Translations under genes and position numbers: made by a program
DNA from: Saprospiraceae bacterium
Lineage (GTDB): Bacteria; Bacteroidota; Bacteroidia; Chitinophagales; Saprospiraceae
DNA: 6,653 nucleotides
Reading direction: 5' to 3'
Assembly (NCBI GenBank): GCA_013002625.1
Contig: JABDJE010000292.1
Location: forward strand, 1 to 6,653
Shown: positions 1-4,896 of the stretch, piece by piece
Layout: every line of letters begins with the position of its first letter
Numbering within the stretch: the first letter of the stretch is position 1
Notes under the pieces: generated by a model
Databases searched by the model: none
What the model was told of the DNA's origin: nothing
The model's input: the letters and a program-made list of their open reading frames with translations, nothing else

Positions 1-1213
1 TAACAATATTATGCAAACTTGCCATATTGAGGGCTGTTTCGAATCTTTCGAAATTATTATTATGGCTACCGAACAGGCGATCGAATTCTTTGAGATGAGG
101 TGTAATTACAGTATTATCAGGGAGGAAATCTATTTTATTTTGATCTGCGATAATATTAAGTGCATCTGCATCAATTACCAAAGGGGCCTGGACTTCATCC
201 AATAACTTTAATAAAGGCGCCTTTGTATCAGGATCCTGGCCTAATCCACATCCTACACAAAGAGCATTATAGTGGTCGACTTGAGTAAACCAATTCATAT
301 TGTGTTCGCCATTGGTCATGACCATTGCTTCAGGAACTGTCTTCTGAAGAATCTCCATTCCGCAACTTGGGATGTTTAGCGTAAGCTTACCCACTCCAGA
401 GCGCATACATGCACGTGCAGCCAATATTATTGCCCCCATCATGCCAATACTGCCGCCTGTAATGCAAGCATGACCGAAAGAACCCTTATGATCATAGTTA
501 GACCTTGACCTTATCAGAGTGCTAATGTCATCGTGTTCGATGTAGGAAGCCAATATATTTTCTGGTCTAAAATCTGGATGAAGGCCTATATCTACGATAT
601 GCAGTTGCCCAAAATATTGGTCATTTTCGGGGATCAATTGGCTAAGCTTGGGACTTTGAAATGTGATGGTGTGTTTTGCACGAATTATAGATCCTTGACT
701 TAATTGATCCATCATTAATCCTGAGGGGGTATCTACTGAGATAATATCATGGCCTCCAGAATTGAGCGCGTCGATCAGCACATTCCAGGGCGCTCTTATT
801 GGCCCATTTATTCCAATACCAAAAATGGCGTCAATTATAATGGATTGTGCTTCAATTGAGATAGAACTGGCTTGATGAGCGGTGTAACTTGTAACTGGGA
901 TATGGGGCGATGCCTTTAGTTGCTTTTCCATATCTGACCTTTCTTCGCTTGCTGTTCCAATGGTTAATAAATGTACCCGTACATTGCGAAAGGCTTTATC
1001 AAGGATCAGGGATATGGCGATCCCGTCACCGCCATTGTTACCAGATCCACAAAAAACATGAATGGGACGATCTTCTTCCAGGCTTAATGAAAAAAAAGCC
1101 TCACAAAATGCGTTTGAAGCACGCCACATCAGATCTAAAGACTCAATAGGTTCTTCACATATGGTGTATTGGTCCCAGTCCTGGATGGATGATTTGTGCA
1201 AAACATATTTCAT
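1..1213 (-). CDS. nnr: Bifunctional NAD(P)H-hydrate repair enzyme Nnr (epimerase + dehydratase), C-terminus cut off by window edge
   Basis: This cytoplasmic metabolite-repair enzyme acts on damaged NAD(P)H hydrates: the N-terminal YjeF_N domain epimerises R- and S-NAD(P)HX, and the C-terminal ribokinase-like domain dehydrates the S form using ADP or ATP. I read 404 uninterrupted codons starting at the ATG at 1213-1211. The epimerase domain (about residues 1-212) shows VFCGSGNNGGDG at 53-64, IIIDAIFGIGING at 125-137 with the expected acidic residue D128, SVDTPSGL at 159-166 and FQSPKL at 185-190. The dehydratase domain begins around 215 with HKGSFGHACITGGSIGMMGA (242-261), then ARACMRSGVGKLTL, VGCGLGQ (320-326), VIDADALN (346-353) and TPHLKEFDRLFG (371-382). 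Full-length relatives are about 500 residues, so roughly 100 are missing, including the expected GTGD motif. Two departures from the usual motifs are L374, where TPHP is typical, and W30, where LMER is typical. The gene is divergent from the secretion operon, with no evident functional tie. Confidence 0.95.
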   Translation of the reverse strand, partial: MKYVLHKSSIQDWDQYTICEEPIESLDLMWRASNAFCEAFFSLSLEEDRPIHVFCGSGNNGGDGIAISLILDKAFRNVRVHLLTIGTASEERSDMEKQLKASPHIPVTSYTAHQASSISIEAQSIIIDAIFGIGINGPIRAPWNVLIDALNSGGHDIISVDTPSGLMMDQLSQGSIIRAKHTITFQSPKLSQLIPENDQYFGQLHIVDIGLHPDFRPENILASYIEHDDISTLIRSRSNYDHKGSFGHACITGGSIGMMGAIILAARACMRSGVGKLTLNIPSCGMEILQKTVPEAMVMTNGEHNMNWFTQVDHYNALCVGCGLGQDPDTKAPLLKLLDEVQAPLVIDADALNIIADQNKIDFLPDNTVITPHLKEFDRLFGSHNNNFERFETALNMASLHNIV

Positions 1214-1410
1214 AATTCCAATTTAGCATAAACGTATCAGGTATAATAATCTGGTATATAATAGCACAAAAGACAGATTAAGACTTAAAATATTTCTTTT
1301 CTGGTCATATTAGCACGTTTTTTGCTATTTTTCATTGTGAATGAATTATAACTTGCTGAAAATCAATAAATTACTGATTTACTTTTAGTTATAAATTACG
1401 TTTATATTTA
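1214..1410. promoter_or_regulatory. Divergent intergenic region, presumed to hold promoters for nnr and the T9SS operon
   Basis: This 197-bp AT-rich gap separates two divergent start codons, so at least one promoter per direction is expected. The Bacteroidota housekeeping consensus is a TTTG-type -33 element and TAnnTTTG at -7. The octamer TACGTTTA, a 7/8 match to the -7 element, occurs on the plus strand at 1397-1404, ending 6 bases before the ATG of the PorP/SprF gene. It occurs again on the minus strand at 1236-1229, 15 bases before the nnr ATG. Neither copy has a convincing TTTG 17-23 bases upstream, and the plus-strand copy would give an almost leaderless transcript, so these assignments are weak. 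An alternative for the plus strand is TTTG at 1321-1324 with a poor TAACTTGC at 1349-1356. Neither gene has a Shine-Dalgarno sequence. TAGCA occurs three times (1224, 1262, 1311) and once inverted (1323-1327). Confidence 0.35.
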
Positions 1411-2454
1411 ATGTGTAAAATTATAACCAATCTGTACATACGAAGCGGCATTTATGCTGCCATGATTCTGGTATTATCAGGATTTAATAATCAGGTTCTG
1501 TCACAAGACCTGCATTATTCGCAGTTTTATAACGCCCCAATGACCGTATCACCGGCATTAACCGGCATATTTAACGGCGATCATAGGTTTACCGCTTCTT
1601 TAAGAGATCAATGGCGATCAGTGCCAGTTCCTTGGTTTACTTTCAGTGCTTCATATGACCGTAAAATCTATCCTAAGAAAAGCGGCAAAAGTTTCTTTGG
1701 CGCAGGCTTAACCTTTAATTATGACAAACAAGGTGATTCTAATCTGGCTTTGGCAAATGTCAATTTGGCTGGTTCCTATACTTTGTTTTTAAATGATAAA
1801 AACGCACTTACATTTGGCTTACTATTGGGATATTCCAATCGTGGTTTTGACCCAGATGGATTAACCTGGGATAAGCAATGGGATCCTGCAACCAATTCCG
1901 TTATAGTCGGAGGTTCAAGTGGAGAGATATTTGATTTCGAGACATTCAGTTTTTTGGAGACAGCGGTTGGTTTAAATTATAGATGGCAGAAGTCATCTAG
2001 AACAAAACTGGATATTGGTGTAGGTGGATTTCATTTGAACAGCCCTAAAGCAAAATTTAATAACAATGTAGATGAATCCCTGCCTCTAAGATTATCTATT
2101 TATGGGATTTATAGTATGCGGTTAAATGATGATTTAGATCTTCAATTGGATGCAATGCATCAGCGGCAAAGACAATTCGAAGAATTATTATTTGGTGCTT
2201 ATCTCAACTTCTACCTTAATCAACAACGGGGAAAGAATTTCCAATTTAGAGTTGGTGCTGGATACAGAACCACTCAATCATTCTTCCCAAAGGTCGCAGT
2301 GGAATACAATAATATTTTTGTTGCTTTCAGTTATGATATCGATTTTTCCGAATTCTCGAATGATCAATCGGTTGGAGGTCCGGAAATCCACTTTAGATAT
2401 ATTATTAAAAATGTAAAACCCAAAGGTCAGTTTAAAATCTGTCCAATATTCTAA
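1411..2454 (+). CDS. PorP/SprF family type IX secretion system outer-membrane protein
   Basis: The 347-residue product belongs to the PorP/SprF family of outer-membrane beta-barrel proteins of the T9SS. Family members associate with the secretion machinery (PorP) or are needed for export and surface attachment of a particular cargo (SprF for SprB). A signal peptide spans about residues 1-31 (hydrophobic core IYAAMILVLSGF, cleavage near VLS/QD). It is followed by the family's characteristic mature N-terminus QDLHYSQFYNAP, then SPALTG and a DQWRSVP segment near 66-72. The rest alternates short amphipathic strands typical of a barrel, and the protein ends in CPIF, the hallmark C-terminus of this family. 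Length is normal. The ATG at 1411 is preceded by an A/T-only stretch without Shine-Dalgarno, usual for this phylum. It is the first gene of a tight operon with the PorE-like and repeat-protein genes. Bacteroidota genomes carry many paralogs, so I give no gene symbol; a cargo-specific SprF-like role fits the context better than core PorP. Confidence 0.93.
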   Translation: MCKIITNLYIRSGIYAAMILVLSGFNNQVLSQDLHYSQFYNAPMTVSPALTGIFNGDHRFTASLRDQWRSVPVPWFTFSASYDRKIYPKKSGKSFFGAGLTFNYDKQGDSNLALANVNLAGSYTLFLNDKNALTFGLLLGYSNRGFDPDGLTWDKQWDPATNSVIVGGSSGEIFDFETFSFLETAVGLNYRWQKSSRTKLDIGVGGFHLNSPKAKFNNNVDESLPLRLSIYGIYSMRLNDDLDLQLDAMHQRQRQFEELLFGAYLNFYLNQQRGKNFQFRVGAGYRTTQSFFPKVAVEYNNIFVAFSYDIDFSEFSNDQSVGGPEIHFRYIIKNVKPKGQFKICPIF

Positions 2455-2462
2455 ATACTGAT

Positions 2463-4892
2463 TTGTATAGATATTGCATACATATAATCCTTCTAATGTT
2501 CTTGAGTTCAGCAATGAACGGGCAGTCTCTCAAGGCCTTCCTCAAGGCCGGCGAAGAAGCCATGTTGGGAGGGGATTATTATAATGCCATGTATTATTAT
2601 ACAACCGCACTGGAGTTTGATACGACCCGTCTGGATATACATTACAATCTTGGAGAAGCTTCACGTTACTTTAATGCATACGTACCTGCATCCAAGGCTT
2701 ATCAATACGTTCTTGATAATGACAGCGAAAATGCATATCCCGATGCATCCTATAATTTGGCGTTAACCTTACAGAATCTCGGCCAATATGATGAGGCCAC
2801 CACCTATTTCAATTTGTATTTATCGGAATATGGAGATTTGGATGAAAGGGTATCTTTAAAAGCTGAAAATGCAATAACATCAATAGAGTGGGCTAAGGAT
2901 CAATTAGATAATCCAATGCCAGGGGTCACTGTATCCACCATTGAAGACGGAATTAATACGCCTTATTCTGAATTTGGAGCTCTGGATAAATCTGATGCCT
3001 TTTATTTCACATCCATGCGATTTGAAAAAGAAAAGAAAGGGGATAGAATTAACAAATTGTATTCACAGATCTTGGTAAAGGATAGCAGCGGAATAGCAAG
3101 TCCAGTAGAATCAGGAATTAACGATTACCCACAGCATATTGCACATACCGCATATAATTATGATGGATCACGGGTGTATTTCACATTGTGTGATTATGAA
3201 GAAAACCTTGAGATCAATTGTGATTTATATTATATGGATTTGGGCCCGGAAGGTGAGAACAACGGCGTTGCCAAGCTTCCGAACCATATTAATATTGACT
3301 CGGTTACCAATACGCAACCTTCAATTGGATATAACCCATCTACAAAAGAGGAATATTTATACTTTGCTTCAGACAGAGAAGGCGGTAAAGGGGGATTGGA
3401 TATATGGTACGCGAAGATTGAGTCGGATAGCATTCTTGAACCTGTAAATATTGCAGCTATCAATTCCAGCGAAGATGATATTGCGCCATTCTTTCACTCG
3501 CCATCCGGAACGCTATACTTTAGTACGATGGCTTACATGGGCATGGGTGGTTTTGATGTTTTTCAGTCCTTTAAAACTGGTGATGATTTCAGTAAACCTG
3601 AAAATCTAGGCGTTCCCGTCAATACAAGCTTTAATGATATTTATTACACATTAAATGAAGATGGCGATCAGGCGCATTACTCCTCGAATAAAATCGGTTC
3701 ATTGTATTTGGAGGATAGTTATGAGGCTTGTTGTTATGATATATACAAGGTTGATATTGAAGAGATTTTCCTTGATTTAAATGCCCTGACATACAACGGC
3801 GAAACCCTAGACTCACTAACCGGCGTGACGGTAAAGATAATTGACGCAATAACAGGTGAGCTGATTGAAGAAAATTTAAATGAATATGGGCACGAGCATG
3901 AATTTGAAATCAAACAGGGCAGAGAGTATCTGATAGTTAGTGAACGTGAAGGCTTTAAATCTGATACAACAAATCTAAGCACAAGACAAATAACGACCAG
4001 CGAAGAAATTATTAAAAAGATTTATTTGACGCCAATTCAAGTTGGTTTGGAAGTCTTCACTTTCAGTCAGCGGACAAAAGAAGATTTGACCGGGGTTACC
4101 GTCATGCTTACTGAAGAAGGTGCGGAAGATAACCCTATGATTATAACGCAGGATCAAACCAACTTATTCCAGTTTGAAATCATTGCGGGAAGAACCTATA
4201 CCATCATTGCAACCAAGCCAGGATATTCGAAAGAGATTATAACTTTCGAAGCGCTTGATATAAAGGACGGGATAATTACAAAATTTGTCTATCTGCTTGA
4301 TGGTGGTGGCGTTCTCAATGAGTACTTGCCAATGTCTGTCTATTTTGATAATGACAGACCAGATCCTAGATCTGTACGCATGTTCAGTACAAAGAGCTAC
4401 TCAGATATTTATCAGGCATACATGGATCAGCAAGACGATTATATTGAAAACTTTACTTCAGGTCTAGGGGAAGAAGAGGCAACAAATGCCGCGGATGCGA
4501 TTAAAGAATTCTTTGTAAAAGAAGTGAAAGGGGGATACGATACCTTACAACTGTTCTTGAATGACCTCGAAGCTCGGTTGGATGCTGGTGATGTCGTTGA
4601 ACTGACCCTTAGAGGTTTGGCCAGTCCAAAAGCGGCAAGCAGATATAATTTAGCACTGGGTCAAAGAAGAATTTGGACATTGAAAAACGAACTAATAAAT
4701 TATAATGAGGGTGCGTTAATACCATATATCGAAGCAGGCCAATTGGTATTAACAGAAATATCACTGGGTGAGGAAATCGCACCATCATCTGTGTCGGATT
4801 CTTCAAGAGATCGAAGAAGGTCAGTCTATAGTATAGAAGCTTCAAGAGAAAGGAAAGCGCAAATTGTCAAAGCCAGAATAATAAACAATTAG
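2463..4892 (+). CDS. PorE-like T9SS-associated protein: TPR, PD40 propeller, two carboxypeptidase-regulatory-like domains, OmpA-like C-terminus
   Basis: The 809-residue exported protein has the domain order of PorE of the T9SS, which links outer-membrane components to peptidoglycan. A signal peptide covers residues 1-20 (HIILLMFLSSAMNG/QS). TPR helices occupy about 22-145 (for example YNAMYYYTTALEFD and YNLALTLQNLGQYDEA). A WD40/PD40 propeller runs about 160-432, with YFASDREGGKGGLDIWYA (300-317), LYFSTMAYMGMGGFDVF and a closing CCYDIYKV (423-430). Two carboxypeptidase-regulatory-like domains follow (about 436-523 and 526-612). The OmpA-like region (about 620-809) has VYFDNDRPDP, YNLALGQRR and RERKAQI, but no canonical GHTD aspartate and a long insertion. 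The start is a TTG 8 bases after the upstream stop. No in-frame ATG precedes it, and the next ATG, at 2496, would destroy the signal peptide. The stop lies 4 bases before the next gene. Family membership is clear; whether it serves the core T9SS or only this operon's cargo is inferred, so no symbol is given. Confidence 0.9.
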   Translation: MYRYCIHIILLMFLSSAMNGQSLKAFLKAGEEAMLGGDYYNAMYYYTTALEFDTTRLDIHYNLGEASRYFNAYVPASKAYQYVLDNDSENAYPDASYNLALTLQNLGQYDEATTYFNLYLSEYGDLDERVSLKAENAITSIEWAKDQLDNPMPGVTVSTIEDGINTPYSEFGALDKSDAFYFTSMRFEKEKKGDRINKLYSQILVKDSSGIASPVESGINDYPQHIAHTAYNYDGSRVYFTLCDYEENLEINCDLYYMDLGPEGENNGVAKLPNHINIDSVTNTQPSIGYNPSTKEEYLYFASDREGGKGGLDIWYAKIESDSILEPVNIAAINSSEDDIAPFFHSPSGTLYFSTMAYMGMGGFDVFQSFKTGDDFSKPENLGVPVNTSFNDIYYTLNEDGDQAHYSSNKIGSLYLEDSYEACCYDIYKVDIEEIFLDLNALTYNGETLDSLTGVTVKIIDAITGELIEENLNEYGHEHEFEIKQGREYLIVSEREGFKSDTTNLSTRQITTSEEIIKKIYLTPIQVGLEVFTFSQRTKEDLTGVTVMLTEEGAEDNPMIITQDQTNLFQFEIIAGRTYTIIATKPGYSKEIITFEALDIKDGIITKFVYLLDGGGVLNEYLPMSVYFDNDRPDPRSVRMFSTKSYSDIYQAYMDQQDDYIENFTSGLGEEEATNAADAIKEFFVKEVKGGYDTLQLFLNDLEARLDAGDVVELTLRGLASPKAASRYNLALGQRRIWTLKNELINYNEGALIPYIEAGQLVLTEISLGEEIAPSSVSDSSRDRRRSVYSIEASRERKAQIVKARIINN
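3768..4298 (+). repeat. Tandem duplicated carboxypeptidase-regulatory-like domain inside the PorE-like gene
   Basis: Two copies of one ~88-residue beta-sandwich domain lie back to back, at residues 436-523 and 526-612 of the PorE-like protein. The matching landmarks are LTGVTV at 452 and 542, FEI..GR.Y at 481 and 571, and a following G(F/Y) at about 497 and 587. The first two landmark pairs are each exactly 90 residues apart. Codons differ between the copies (for example cta-acc-ggc against ttg-acc-ggg), so the duplication is not recent. The PorE architecture as I know it has a single such domain. Confidence 0.7.
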
Positions 4893-4896
4893 AGTT

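Noticed and set aside
910..1149. Plus-strand open frame opposite the nnr epimerase domain, and a similar one at 11-205
   Set aside because: They lie on the antisense strand of a clearly recognisable Nnr reading frame, in register with its codons, and their translations have no family features.
1311..1332. Short inverted repeat TAGCA/TGCTA followed by a T run, resembling an intrinsic terminator
   Set aside because: The stem is only 5 bp and AT-rich, and no plus-strand gene lies upstream to be terminated.
2278..2514. Minus-strand open frame across the junction of the PorP/SprF and PorE-like genes
   Set aside because: It is antisense to two well-supported genes, and the junction is explained by the PorP CPIF terminus and the TTG start.
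2463..4892. Possibility that the long, multi-domain gene is a fusion or contains a frameshift
   Set aside because: The frame is open throughout, and the TPR-propeller-CRD-OmpA order is that of PorE-type proteins, so no fusion or repair is needed.
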